Positions 9,125 to 17,764 of a stretch of DNA of 64,000 bases are shown here, one piece after another. The position numbers were made by a program, and so were the translations under genes. The first letter of the stretch is position 1; each line of letters begins with the position of its first letter. A model generated the notes under the pieces. It made no database searches. It was not told where the DNA came from and saw only the letters and a list, made by a program, of their open reading frames with translations. The DNA lies in the NCBI RefSeq assembly GCF_024721975.1, contig NZ_JANQBB010000003.1, positions 795,720 to 859,719 on the forward strand. Direction: 5' to 3'. The stretch is from Paenibacillus endoradicis (GTDB taxonomy: Bacteria > Bacillota > Bacilli > Paenibacillales > Paenibacillaceae).

Positions 9125-9180
9125 TGTCGAATGATAAAAATGCATCTAAAGTGCTATTTGTATTGCATTGAAGTAAATTA

Positions 9181-9208
9181 TGAAACCATCTTTGGGAAAT
9201 GATGTATT
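9181..9208 (+). promoter_or_regulatory. ECF (sigma-W-like) promoter of nfeD-floT
   Basis: TGAAAC (9181-9186), 16 bases, then TGTATT (9203-9208). The B. subtilis sigma-W consensus is TGAAAC-N16-CGTA, and yuaF-floT is a known sigma-W operon there. One base differs in the -10. Confidence 0.6.
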
Positions 9209-9266
9209 ATTTATTGTAATCATGTAAAATGAATATGATTGACAATATAGGTAAAGGAGGAGGGGA

Positions 9267-9794
9267 ATGGAAACTTTATACTGGGGATGCCTCATATTCG
9301 GTATTTTGTATACCATTGTTGTCGTTATTTTTGGCGATGTTCTAGAAGGAGCACTCGATGCTTCACTGGAATGGCTTCAATTAGACAATCTACCATTAAT
9401 TCAGCCAATCACTCTAGTTGGTGGATTAGCTATCTTTGGTGGAGCCGGAATCTTGCTTATGCACTACACGGATTTCGCAACAGCAATGGTAATCTTAATA
9501 TCGATATGCATCGGAATCATTGGCATAATTCTTATTTACTTTGTGTATGTGAAGCCAATGGAGAACGCAGAAATGTCAACCAGCTATTCGATGTTAGAAC
9601 TGGTAGGTAAGGAAGCTGTTGTTACTACTCCTGTTCCAGTTGAGGGGTTTGGAGAAGTGATTGTGAAGACAATCGCAGGCATTACGAGCCATATTGCTGC
9701 AAGTTATGATAAGCAACCAATTGCAGCAGGCAATCATGTCGTCGTTGTAGAAGTCCATGAAAGTATACTTTATGTTGCAGAAATTCATTTGTAA
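9267..9794 (+). CDS. NfeD-like membrane protein, flotillin partner (YuaF type)
   Basis: 175 residues. Membrane segments near 5-25, 45-65 and 70-93 are followed by a soluble OB-fold-like NfeD domain of about 75 residues (ELVGKEAVVTTPVPVEGFGE ... VVVVEVHESILYVAEI). Short NfeD proteins of this type sit beside flotillins and act with them in membrane microdomains. RBS AAAGGAGGAGGGG, ATG 9267. 21 bases separate it from the flotillin gene and both share the ECF-type promoter. The third gene of the B. subtilis operon, yuaI, is absent. Confidence 0.8.
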   Translation: METLYWGCLIFGILYTIVVVIFGDVLEGALDASLEWLQLDNLPLIQPITLVGGLAIFGGAGILLMHYTDFATAMVILISICIGIIGIILIYFVYVKPMENAEMSTSYSMLELVGKEAVVTTPVPVEGFGEVIVKTIAGITSHIAASYDKQPIAAGNHVVVVEVHESILYVAEIHL

Positions 9795-9815
9795 AAACGA
9801 GGAGGTAATTTAAAA

Positions 9816-11348
9816 GTGAACGAAGCGATGATAGTTCCTTTGATCGTAGTTGGTATTATTTTAATTATTGGTTTAGCATTTTGGGCAAGATACAAAACGG
9901 TTAGTCCTGACGAGGCGATGTTAATTACCGGATCATTTCTGGGTACGCGTAATACATCTGTAGATGAATCAGGCCGTAAGGTGAAAATTATACGAGGTGG
10001 CGGAGCGTTCATACTTCCAATATTTCAACAGGCACAATTCCTATCTCTTTTGTCTCATAAATTAGATATTGCTACCCCAGAAGTGTATTCTGCACAAGGT
10101 GTACCTGTGTTCTCAAATGGTGTAGCTATTATTAAAATTGGTGGTGCTGTTGAAGACATTGCGACAGCAGCTGAGCAATTTTTAGGTAAACCTACTGAAG
10201 CGTTGAAAAGTGAAGCTCAAGAAGTTTTGGAAGGACACTTACGAGCAATTCTAGGGATGATGACTGTTGAAGAAATTTATCGTAATCGTGATAAATTCGC
10301 TCAAGAAGTGCAAGGTGTTGCAGCTCGTGATTTGAAGAAGATGGGTCTTGTTATTGTTTCATTTACGATTAAAGATGTACGAGATAAACATGGGTATTTA
10401 GATGCACTTGGTAAGCCAAGAATTGCTGCAGTTAAGCGTGATGCCGAAATTGCTGAAGCGGAAGCAGCGCGTGATGCTACCATTCAAAAGGCACTAGCAA
10501 CGGAAGCAGCACAAAAAGCTGAACTAATGAAAGATACAAATATTTCTGAAGCTGAACGTGATAAAGAAATGAAAATTGCTTCCTTTAAAAAGGATCAAGA
10601 CACAGCAAAAGCAGAAGCGGACCAAGCGTATGCGATTCAAGAAGCAAAAGCTAAGCAGTCTGTAGTTGAAGAACAGATGCGTGTTGAACTCGTTCGTAAA
10701 GAACGTGAGATTGATCTGGAAGGAAAAGAAATACTTAGACGTGAGAAGCAATTTGATGCCGAAGTGAAAAAGAAAGCAGATGCTGATCGTTATGCTGTTG
10801 AACAGGCCGCAGAAGCAAATAAAGTGAAACAATTGAAAGAAGCAGACGCCATTCAATACCGTATTGAAGCGGAAGCGAGAGCAAATGCTGAACAAGTGCG
10901 TTTGGAAGGTATTGCAATTGCTGATGTTGAGCGCGCTCAGGGTACTGCAACTGCAGAAGTTATTCGCTTGAAAGGATTAGCTGAAGCCGAAGCGAAGGAG
11001 AAATTAGCAATAGCATTTGAGAAGTTCGGAGAAGCTGCTGTATTAGATATTGTACTGAAAATGCTTCCTGAATTAGCAGGAAAAGTTGCTGAGCCAATTA
11101 GTGCAATCGATAAACTATCGATCGTTGATACAGGAAATGGTGAAGGTGCAGCTAGATTAAGTAATTATGTTACTTCTTTAATGGCTACAGCACCAGAAAT
11201 GCTTGAAAATGTAACGGGTATTAATGTGAATGAGCTTATTCAAAAGTTTGTTAACGTAGACAAGAAACAACCTGATATTATCGAGCAAACGTTAGCAGCA
11301 GTTGTAAATAACGAAAAAAAAGTGATTGACACTAGTACTGATTTGTAA
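9816..11348 (+). CDS. floT: flotillin FloT (SPFH domain protein)
   Basis: 510 residues, typical of FloT/YuaG. An N-terminal hydrophobic hairpin (IVPLIVVGIILIIGLAFWA) is followed by an SPFH/band 7 domain to about residue 200. A long Ala/Glu/Lys-rich coiled coil with EAEAAR-type repeats runs to about 400 and drives oligomerization. Flotillins scaffold membrane microdomains and affect fluidity and signalling. GTG start at 9816 behind GAGGAGG, 21 bases after the nfeD-like gene; probably part of the cell-envelope stress response if the ECF promoter is real. Confidence 0.93.
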   Translation: MNEAMIVPLIVVGIILIIGLAFWARYKTVSPDEAMLITGSFLGTRNTSVDESGRKVKIIRGGGAFILPIFQQAQFLSLLSHKLDIATPEVYSAQGVPVFSNGVAIIKIGGAVEDIATAAEQFLGKPTEALKSEAQEVLEGHLRAILGMMTVEEIYRNRDKFAQEVQGVAARDLKKMGLVIVSFTIKDVRDKHGYLDALGKPRIAAVKRDAEIAEAEAARDATIQKALATEAAQKAELMKDTNISEAERDKEMKIASFKKDQDTAKAEADQAYAIQEAKAKQSVVEEQMRVELVRKEREIDLEGKEILRREKQFDAEVKKKADADRYAVEQAAEANKVKQLKEADAIQYRIEAEARANAEQVRLEGIAIADVERAQGTATAEVIRLKGLAEAEAKEKLAIAFEKFGEAAVLDIVLKMLPELAGKVAEPISAIDKLSIVDTGNGEGAARLSNYVTSLMATAPEMLENVTGINVNELIQKFVNVDKKQPDIIEQTLAAVVNNEKKVIDTSTDL

Positions 11349-11378
11349 TCTATCGATCGATAACTGAATATATATAAT

Positions 11379-11410
11379 AAAAAGGACTGCATCGAAATGC
11401 AGTCCTTTTT
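11379..11410. terminator. bidirectional terminator between floT and rpsD
   Basis: Perfect stem AAAAAGGACTGCAT / ATGCAGTCCTTTTT with a CGAA loop, between convergent genes. Confidence 0.92.
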
Positions 11411-11420
11411 GTACCGAATA

Positions 11421-12020
11421 TTAACGGCTGTAGAACTCGACAATTTGTTGCAAGTCGATTTCTTGAGAAAGTTCAGCACGTTCAGCAAGACGAGTGTATT
11501 TACCCTCAACTGCTGATTCGTTGAACTCAATGTAACCAGGAAGGTGCACACGAGATTCGATAGCTTCCTTAACTGATTTCATGCTACGGCTACGTTCACG
11601 AAGACCAATTACATCGCCAACAGAAACGGAGTAAGATGCAATGTCAACTTTTTTACCGTTTACTGTGATGTGACCGTGAGCAACTAGCTGACGAGCACCA
11701 GCACGAGTGTTAGCAAAAGCTAGACGGTAAACTAGGTTGTCAAGGCGGCTTTCAAGAAGCACGATGAAGTTATCACCAGCAATACCCTTGATTTTCGTAG
11801 CTTTAACGAATAGATTGTGGAATTGTTTTTCGCTCAAACCGTACATGTGGCGAAGTTTTTGTTTTTCCATAAGTTGTAGACCATAACCACTGATCTTGCG
11901 ACGAGAGTTAGGGCCGTGTTGGCCTGGAGGGAAAGCTCTTTTCAAGTCTTTACCTGTACCGCTTAGAGAAATTCCAAGGCGGCGGCTTAATTTAAATTTA
12001 GGACCAGTATAACGTGACAT
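11421..12020 (-). CDS. rpsD: 30S ribosomal protein S4
   Basis: 199 residues. Starts [16 protein letters not shown], with the S4 N-terminal domain and an S4 RNA-binding domain ([20 protein letters not shown], then [16 protein letters not shown]). Primary binder of 16S rRNA in 30S assembly, and a translational/transcriptional regulator of its own gene in Bacillus. Monocistronic, with a strong promoter and a long leader. RBS AAGGAGT precedes ATG 12020. Confidence 0.97.
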   Translation of the reverse strand: MSRYTGPKFKLSRRLGISLSGTGKDLKRAFPPGQHGPNSRRKISGYGLQLMEKQKLRHMYGLSEKQFHNLFVKATKIKGIAGDNFIVLLESRLDNLVYRLAFANTRAGARQLVAHGHITVNGKKVDIASYSVSVGDVIGLRERSRSMKSVKEAIESRVHLPGYIEFNESAVEGKYTRLAERAELSQEIDLQQIVEFYSR

Positions 12021-12195
12021 GTGTCGATTAACTCCTTCATCAAATGAAATTATTGAGGATGGGGTTGTGTTTCGCGGATAAGAAGGTTATAAAGTAAGAA
12101 TTCATTCTTACACTGCCCCGCACATCAGCCGCAGGCTTGACAGTCCTTACATATCCTGAGGGTGACACAAAACCGTACGCCCTAATACCATCATT
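12021..12195 (-). promoter_or_regulatory. rpsD leader, probable S4 autoregulatory RNA
   Basis: About 175 bases of transcribed leader separate the promoter from ATG 12020, far more than a normal 5' UTR. It contains a hairpin (GTAAGAAT/ATTCTTAC, 12094-12111) and GC-rich pairing segments unlike the AT-rich flanks. B. subtilis rpsD has an autogenously controlled leader that binds S4; this looks equivalent, though I did not fold it. Confidence 0.6.
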
Positions 12196-12200
12196 CATAT

Positions 12201-12228
12201 ATTATAAAGTTTTACACTTAAAAGTCAA
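12201..12228 (-). promoter_or_regulatory. rpsD promoter
   Basis: On the minus strand TTGACT (12228-12223), 16 bases, TATAAT (12206-12201): a near-consensus sigma-A promoter. Confidence 0.8.
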
Positions 12229-12387
12229 GAAATGAAATAAAACTAGCACTTTTAAATATATTTGTAGATAAGTGCCTAAAGTCCTAATATTTTGAAGGTT
12301 GTTAGTGCAAAGTTCTCAAAAATAGAGTATGATATGGAAGAGAAAGCTCATCTCCTTAGGAATTACAAGGGAAGGGTTGGGTGTGTG

Positions 12388-14286
12388 ATGATGGACGGAA
12401 CTATTGGATTAAATAAACCAACAATTTGGTTTGCAGATGAAGATTTCCATGATGCAGATGAACCGTACCTTCCAGAACTATTAACTGAAAGTTATAAGTC
12501 TTGGTACGATGATGCTGAGGACATGAAATTATGTATGTCTGGAATATTTAGACTGTACACTAAAGCGAATAGTTACTTTGGTAATCATTCGGAGTTATCG
12601 TTACCCGTGAGCGTGCTGCAGTTAGATGCTCAAATGAGTCGTGCAGCAGAATTATGTTTAGAGCAAGGACAATTTATTCAATTCAACTATGAGAACATTC
12701 AATATAGCGCGATACTTGTTAAGCGTAGAAGAGATTCTGTTGCTTTTGCAACTTTTGTGTATGCAACGAAAGTAGATCAAGCGATATCGGATATCGAACT
12801 TGAAGCATATATGAAACATTTCCGAGTACATTTTTATCGTATCTTTGAAAGTGTATTTGTGAAAGAAATTATGATCCAGAAAACATTGATCGACAAAGAA
12901 GCTAGTCACCGTGAACGTTTATTTCTAATTTCTAAGCGATTATATGATCAGATCAATGCTGAAAGTGTCGTTCGTGAAGTGTTGTATAGTCTTGAGGATC
13001 TTTATCAAGATTCCGAAATTTATTTGTATCTTTCACAAGATCACTTAGAAGGTGATGCTCGTGTTCGTCCTCTTGAATTTCGAAACTCAGCGAATGATAT
13101 TGTGACGGAAGCGTTTTTGGAAGGTAAGTGTTGCATTGATCGTGAGCAGAATGGATATATCAAACTAGCGATACCGATGAATGGAAAGCAAGCTGCTTAT
13201 GGTGTACTTTGTATTGAAATAAAAAATTCTCATTGGGATGAATCTGATTTGCCTGCATTTATGTTAATTGCAGATACTGCAGGTTCTGCATTTGAGAATG
13301 CAAAGTTGTATGAGCAATCCAATTTACTCATTAATGAATTGAAAATCATTAATGACATGACAAAGCGTTTGAATCAATCTTTACGTTCTAAAGAAATATT
13401 CCAATTTGCAACATCAGAGTTGATGAAAATATTTGAAGCAGATTACTGCTGTGTGTTACAACTTGATCGTGAGAGCAATGAGTTCAAGATGAAAGCAAGT
13501 AATCATGAAGCATTAGTAGGAAAGACCTACTCTATTGATTACGGATTTACTGGGATTGTGTACCGTACGAAAGAAGCGTTGATTACTTCTGATTATTGGA
13601 ATACACAACCTGTATCCTCAGAATTAATGGATGATACAAATTCTCGCTCCTTGATCGGAGCACCTATTTTCGTAGAAGGTGAAGTTGTAGGTGTGATTCT
13701 TGTTACGCATCGAGATGCTAATCATTTCTCATATGATAATTACAAATTGCTTCAAGTTATGAGTTCTCATATTGGTTTAGCTGTAACGAATGCTTCTTTA
13801 CATGCTGAGATGCGAAAAATGGTCATAACTGATAATTTAACAAATTTACATGCACGTCATTATTTGAACGAGCAAATCCAGCGTCGTCAACGTTCAGACG
13901 CGCAAGGTTCATTGATTCTTGTTGATATAGATTTCTTCAAAAATGTCAATGATACGTATGGTCATCAAGTAGGTGATCGTATTCTTATTCAAGTTAGTGC
14001 AATCATTCGTTCTTCTATTCGTAATGGTGATATCGCAGCAAGATGGGGTGGGGAAGAGTTGGCGATCTATTTGCCAAATGTCCATGCTTCACGTGCCATT
14101 CAAATTGCGGAGCGCGTAAGAATTAGAGTAGAGAATGAAACGGATCCGAAAGTTACTGTATCATGCGGAATTTCTGAGTGGGAATCTGGTCAAGATAAGA
14201 TTAGTGTAGAATCACTTTTCTATCGCGCAGATATGGCGTTGTACGAGTCAAAGAAGAATGGTAGAAATCGTATTAATATTGGATAA
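12388..14286 (+). CDS. GAF-GAF-GGDEF diguanylate cyclase
   Basis: About 632 residues. An N-terminal region I cannot assign (~170 residues) is followed by two GAF-like sensor domains, the second starting near RSKEIFQFATSELMKIFEAD. The C-terminal GGDEF domain has LVDIDFFKNVNDTYGHQVGD and an intact active site RWGGEEL. RNGD lies five residues before it and fits the RxxD product-inhibition site. It should make cyclic di-GMP under control of a GAF ligand. The start is uncertain: the frame is open from TTG 12292, but ATG 12388 follows GGGAAGGG. Monocistronic, with its own terminator. Confidence 0.85.
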   Translation: MMDGTIGLNKPTIWFADEDFHDADEPYLPELLTESYKSWYDDAEDMKLCMSGIFRLYTKANSYFGNHSELSLPVSVLQLDAQMSRAAELCLEQGQFIQFNYENIQYSAILVKRRRDSVAFATFVYATKVDQAISDIELEAYMKHFRVHFYRIFESVFVKEIMIQKTLIDKEASHRERLFLISKRLYDQINAESVVREVLYSLEDLYQDSEIYLYLSQDHLEGDARVRPLEFRNSANDIVTEAFLEGKCCIDREQNGYIKLAIPMNGKQAAYGVLCIEIKNSHWDESDLPAFMLIADTAGSAFENAKLYEQSNLLINELKIINDMTKRLNQSLRSKEIFQFATSELMKIFEADYCCVLQLDRESNEFKMKASNHEALVGKTYSIDYGFTGIVYRTKEALITSDYWNTQPVSSELMDDTNSRSLIGAPIFVEGEVVGVILVTHRDANHFSYDNYKLLQVMSSHIGLAVTNASLHAEMRKMVITDNLTNLHARHYLNEQIQRRQRSDAQGSLILVDIDFFKNVNDTYGHQVGDRILIQVSAIIRSSIRNGDIAARWGGEELAIYLPNVHASRAIQIAERVRIRVENETDPKVTVSCGISEWESGQDKISVESLFYRADMALYESKKNGRNRINIG

Positions 14287-14315
14287 TGTTGATTTTTATT
14301 AATATTGAATTATGA

Positions 14316-14364
14316 GTGGCTGAATATGAACTGCACGATGCAGTTTATATTCAGCCACTTTTTG
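14316..14364 (+). terminator. terminator after the diguanylate cyclase
   Basis: Stem GTGGCTGAATAT / ATATTCAGCCAC with inner pairing AACTGCA/TGCAGTT, followed by a T-run. Confidence 0.9.
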
Positions 14365-14439
14365 GTTTGTAATATCGAATAAGATTAGTGAGAAAGAGTC
14401 ACTCTAACAACGTAGCATTAAAGAGAGGGTGATTTGAAC

Positions 14440-15156
14440 ATGAGAAGAATTAATTGGCGTATTAGAGTAACGATTATATTATGTGCAGTTCTATTACAAG
14501 GATGTAGCATAATCACTGGTAATAGAACTGGTGATGATTGGTTGGAGCTTGTACATGCAGGCATCACTGCTGAAGATGACTTTCGTTTTGATGGCTCGGT
14601 TGCCATGGGTTTTACAGATGGTATTGCGTTAACTCCGTACTCATTCGAAGGGGAAATACAGAGTCATAAACAAATTGCATTATATGTAAAAGAAAAGAAC
14701 AGTCTTGTGCGTAATCCAGTTAATGATCTGGATTTTATTGCGATGAATTACAGTAATGCTGAAATTGTCTATGAAGGTTTGGATAAAGAACAAGAGCAAA
14801 GTATCGTAGTTATTCAAGTCACTGCAGACGAAGAGGCGGCTACAAGTCGTTGGAAGGATCAATTAGAGCAAGAATTAACTAGCGTTACAATACAAGCCAT
14901 TGGTGCGGCAGAAGAGGGTAGCAGCAATGTGAAGCTCGTTCAACAGGAAGCTCGTGAAGCTGAAGCAGCGCTAGCTGAGATGCTGAAAGAACTTAAAGTA
15001 AGCATGAAGTATACGATAACGATTGATAAGTTGAGAGCGAAGCCATTGAAGATGGAAGAGTATGTGGATCTACACTATAAGAAAAATGGATCACCGCTTA
15101 ATGAATATCGTAAAACTAACATAAAATTTGACTTGGATGGACTAGAGGCAGGTTAA
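14440..15156 (+). CDS. lipoprotein of unknown function
   Basis: 238 residues. A basic N-terminus (MRRINWRIRV) and hydrophobic stretch end in a lipobox LLQGC, so it should be anchored outside the membrane. The mature part is acidic and mixed alpha/beta, with phrases such as DFRFDGSVAMGFTDG and KMEEYVDLHYKKNGSPLNEY. I recognise no family. I start it at ATG 14440 (GAGAGGG upstream) instead of TTG 14434. It sits between the diguanylate cyclase and the M29 aminopeptidase, without clear operon links. Confidence 0.75.
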   Translation: MRRINWRIRVTIILCAVLLQGCSIITGNRTGDDWLELVHAGITAEDDFRFDGSVAMGFTDGIALTPYSFEGEIQSHKQIALYVKEKNSLVRNPVNDLDFIAMNYSNAEIVYEGLDKEQEQSIVVIQVTADEEAATSRWKDQLEQELTSVTIQAIGAAEEGSSNVKLVQQEAREAEAALAEMLKELKVSMKYTITIDKLRAKPLKMEEYVDLHYKKNGSPLNEYRKTNIKFDLDGLEAG

Positions 15157-15250
15157 TCTTAACTCCATTACTGCAAAAGTTATGTTGAAGTGATAAAGTA
15201 GTAATAGAAATTGATATAATAATTAGTTGAAAGTTCGAGGAGGTTTTTCA

Positions 15251-16375
15251 ATGAGGGATCCAAGATTGAAACGTTTAGCACAAAATTTAGTGCAATATTC
15301 AATCAATGTACAACAAGGCGAGAATATTTTGATTGAGATGATCGGCGAAGAGACTGAACTCGTTAAATGTTTAATCGAAGAAGTCGCAGCTCGCGGAGGT
15401 CATCCATTTGTTGAATTGAGCGATCGTTCTGTTCTGCGAACGCTTTTACAACATGCAACAGAAGAACAAATAACACTTTGGGCAGAGCTAGATCTAGCTC
15501 GCATGAAAAAAATGGATGGATATATTGGTGTACGTGCAGGTAATAATGTAAATGAGCTTCAAGGTGTTCCGGCGGAAAAGATGAAATGGTACGAACAAAT
15601 TCATCGTACGAAAGTACATATGGAACAACGAGTTAAGAAAACGAAATGGGTTATATTACGTTATCCAAATGCATCTATGGCACAATTAGCGCAAATGAAT
15701 ACGGAGTCATTCGAAGATTTCTATTTCAATGTATGTAATCTTGATTATGCAAAAATGGAACTAGCAATGGAACCATTATTTGAGCGGATGAAAACAACGG
15801 ATCAAGTACGAATTGTATCACCAGGCACTGATCTTTCATTCTCTATTAAAGGTATAGGAGCTAAAAAATGTTCAGGTCATCGTAATATACCAGATGGGGA
15901 GGTTTTCTCAGCACCAGTGAGAGATTCTGTCCAAGGAACGATTCATTATAATACACCGACAGTATACTCAGGAACGACATTCCAAAATATTAAATTAACA
16001 TTTGAGAATGGGAAAATCGTTGGAGCCGAAGCCGGAGATCAGACTGATAAACTGAATCAAATACTCGATACAGACGAAGATGCGCGTTACATTGGAGAAT
16101 TTGCGATAGGTTTTAATCCGTACATCTTGAATCCAATGAATGATATTTTATTCGATGAGAAGATAGCAGGAAGCTTACACTTTACTCCAGGCCAATGTTA
16201 CGAAGAATGTAACAACGGTAATAATAATAGCTCTATTCATTGGGATCTTGTATTAATACAACGTCCAGAGTATGGTGGCGGAGAAATCTACTTTGATGGA
16301 GAATTAATTAGAAAAGATGGGCAATTTGTTGTCGATGATCTACTGGCATTAAATGCTGAACATCTGATTTCGTAA
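15251..16375 (+). CDS. M29 family aminopeptidase
   Basis: 374 residues, the size of AmpS/aminopeptidase T metallopeptidases. The C-terminal metal site is visible: NPMNDILFDEKIAGSLHF (Glu and His) and SSIHWDLVLI (His and Asp), followed by GGGEIYFDGELIRKDGQF typical of the family. It releases N-terminal residues from peptides in the cytoplasm. Start ATG 15251 behind CGAGGAGG; an upstream in-frame TTG at 15227 precedes that RBS and is rejected. A TATAAT lies near 15214. Confidence 0.9.
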   Translation: MRDPRLKRLAQNLVQYSINVQQGENILIEMIGEETELVKCLIEEVAARGGHPFVELSDRSVLRTLLQHATEEQITLWAELDLARMKKMDGYIGVRAGNNVNELQGVPAEKMKWYEQIHRTKVHMEQRVKKTKWVILRYPNASMAQLAQMNTESFEDFYFNVCNLDYAKMELAMEPLFERMKTTDQVRIVSPGTDLSFSIKGIGAKKCSGHRNIPDGEVFSAPVRDSVQGTIHYNTPTVYSGTTFQNIKLTFENGKIVGAEAGDQTDKLNQILDTDEDARYIGEFAIGFNPYILNPMNDILFDEKIAGSLHFTPGQCYEECNNGNNNSSIHWDLVLIQRPEYGGGEIYFDGELIRKDGQFVVDDLLALNAEHLIS

Positions 16376-16475
16376 TAAGTTTATTTGAATTATTATGGAA
16401 ACTACTTGAAGGAAGTTGCGTTTCAAGGTATGATTGTAACTGAAAAACCTTATTACTATTATGGAGGGATCTCCC

Positions 16476-16718
16476 ATGTCTAATAACGCCGCAATTGTTG
16501 AAATTTCTCAAGCAGCAGGCAAATTCACTTCTTCAATCGTACTACAAGCAGAAAGTAAATACATCGATGTTAAAAGTATTCTAGGTCTATTTACAACTTT
16601 AGTTGGCGGTCACGCTTATGAACTGCATGTTCATGGTCCTGATGCAGCTGAAGCTAAAGTAGCTATGGCAGATGTTTTCGCAAAACATAACTTGAATGTA
16701 ACAATTATAACTGAGTAA
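16476..16718 (+). CDS. HPr-like protein lacking the phosphorylatable histidine
   Basis: 80 residues. The C-terminal half resembles HPr around Ser46: SKYIDVKSILGLFTTLVGG compares with SKY...KSIMGVMSLGIAKG, so the HPr-kinase serine region is kept (Ser34 here). The HPr active site GIHARP is replaced by GKFTSS, so there is no His15 equivalent, and about 12 residues between SKY and KSI are missing. It cannot act as a PTS phosphocarrier. A Crh-like regulatory role is possible (Crh also lacks His15) but unproven. Start ATG 16476 behind GGAGGGA. Not linked to ptsI. Confidence 0.7.
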   Translation: MSNNAAIVEISQAAGKFTSSIVLQAESKYIDVKSILGLFTTLVGGHAYELHVHGPDAAEAKVAMADVFAKHNLNVTIITE

Positions 16719-16731
16719 TAAAATGGAAAGG

Positions 16732-16761
16732 GCACTTCTTCCCACGAAGAAGTGCTTTTTT
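16732..16761 (+). terminator. terminator after the HPr-like gene
   Basis: GCACTTCTT / AAGAAGTGC with a 6-base loop, followed by T6. Confidence 0.92.
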
Positions 16762-16855
16762 ATATATATAATGACTTTATCCTTGTACTATAATTGATTT
16801 TCGACTAATATAAAGAGAGTATAAGTTGTTCGAGAAGCAGTGAAGGAGGGATTCG

Positions 16856-17152
16856 ATGTCTGCACTAGAGAATACTGAATTTTTAAATGAACGAGCACTA
16901 CGTCTTCTGCAAGAAGATGCAGCTAAAATAGAGAAGCTAATAGAAGTTCAGATGGCGAATCTTACTACCCGTCAGTGTCCCCTATATGAAGAAGTACTTG
17001 ACACCCAAATGTATGGGTTCTCACGTGAAGTTGACTTTGCAGTTCGTATTGGGTTAGTTAATAATAATGATGGTAAAGATATTTTAAGTCGTCTTGAACG
17101 TAATTTGGCGGTATTATATGAGGCACTAGATCAGAAGGGACAATCTCTATAG
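16856..17152 (+). CDS. ylaN: YlaN family protein (UPF0358/DUF1507)
   Basis: 98 residues, all helical, matching YlaN in length and in signature segments such as [20 protein letters not shown] and [17 protein letters not shown]. In B. subtilis and Staphylococcus aureus YlaN is an iron-responsive protein tied to Fur function and is essential under low iron. RBS GAAGGAGGG, ATG 16856. Its last codons and stop lie inside the terminator hairpin. Confidence 0.9.
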   Translation: MSALENTEFLNERALRLLQEDAAKIEKLIEVQMANLTTRQCPLYEEVLDTQMYGFSREVDFAVRIGLVNNNDGKDILSRLERNLAVLYEALDQKGQSL

Positions 17153-17165
17153 AGATTGTCTTTTT
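17139..17165 (+). terminator. terminator overlapping the ylaN stop codon
   Basis: GACAATCTCTATAGAGATTGTC is a perfect palindrome followed by T5; the ylaN stop (17150-17152) is at its centre. Confidence 0.9.
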
Positions 17166-17264
17166 ATATTGTAATTAAAATTGTAAGATTATCTATAAAA
17201 ATGATGAAGTTTTTGTGAAACTACTTAAAACTGCCAAATGTATCCTGTTTTCAATTGAATAACC

Positions 17265-17293
17265 TTGATAAAGGATTCTATATCCTTTACAAT
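17265..17293 (+). promoter_or_regulatory. promoter of the Asp23 gene with an internal dyad
   Basis: TTGATA (17265-17270), 17 bases, TACAAT (17288-17293). The spacer holds an inverted repeat AAAGGAT-tctat-ATCCTTT (17270-17288) that could be an operator. Confidence 0.6.
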
Positions 17294-17325
17294 GTACATA
17301 TATGGCATATTGAGGAGTGAATGAC

Positions 17326-17706
17326 ATGACCGAAGAACTTCAAACTGGTGTAATTCGTATTTCTGATGATGTAGTAGCTACAATAGCGGGACTTGCGGCG
17401 CTCGAGACTCCTGGAATCGCAGCGATGTCTGGTGGGATCTCTGAAGGCCTTGCCAAACGTCTTAGTGGTAAGAATGTCCAAAAAGGTGTTAGTGTAGAAG
17501 TAGGGCAATTAGAAGCAGCCATTGATTTACGTATTATCGTTCATTATGGTATTCCTATTCAAGAGGTAAGTCGTCAACTGCAATTGAACGTTCGAGAAGC
17601 GGTTTCTAATATGACAGGACTTCAAGTCGTTGAAGTGAATGTAAAAGTTGAAGGCGTAGCCTTCAAAGAAGAGGAACAAGAAGAAGTAGTTATGCGTTTG
17701 AAATAA
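17326..17706 (+). CDS. Asp23/Gls24 family envelope stress protein
   Basis: 126 residues. Starts with GVIRISDDVVATIAGLAALETPGIAAM, the conserved Asp23 opening, followed by the typical DLRIIVHYGIPIQEVSRQLQ and VVEVNVKVEGV. Asp23 proteins lie at the membrane through partner proteins and affect envelope homeostasis. A second paralogue (yloU) is at 53054. ATG 17326 is chosen for its 8-base distance from GAGGAG; GTG 17317 would sit on the RBS. Single gene with its own promoter and a shared terminator. Confidence 0.88.
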   Translation: MTEELQTGVIRISDDVVATIAGLAALETPGIAAMSGGISEGLAKRLSGKNVQKGVSVEVGQLEAAIDLRIIVHYGIPIQEVSRQLQLNVREAVSNMTGLQVVEVNVKVEGVAFKEEEQEEVVMRLK

Positions 17707-17715
17707 ATAGATTAT

Positions 17716-17764
17716 AAAAACGACTGCCTGTCCTTTAATCAAAGGACGGTGCAGTCGTTTTTTT
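17716..17764. terminator. bidirectional terminator between the Asp23 gene and ftsW
   Basis: AAAAACGACTGC...GCAGTCGTTTTT with an inner stem TCCTTT/AAAGGA. It overlaps the last codons of ftsW. Confidence 0.88.

Noticed and set aside
10524..10895. 123-codon minus-strand ORF within floT
   Set aside because: It is antisense to the Ala/Glu/Lys-rich coiled coil and is Phe/Ser-rich, a typical shadow of that composition.
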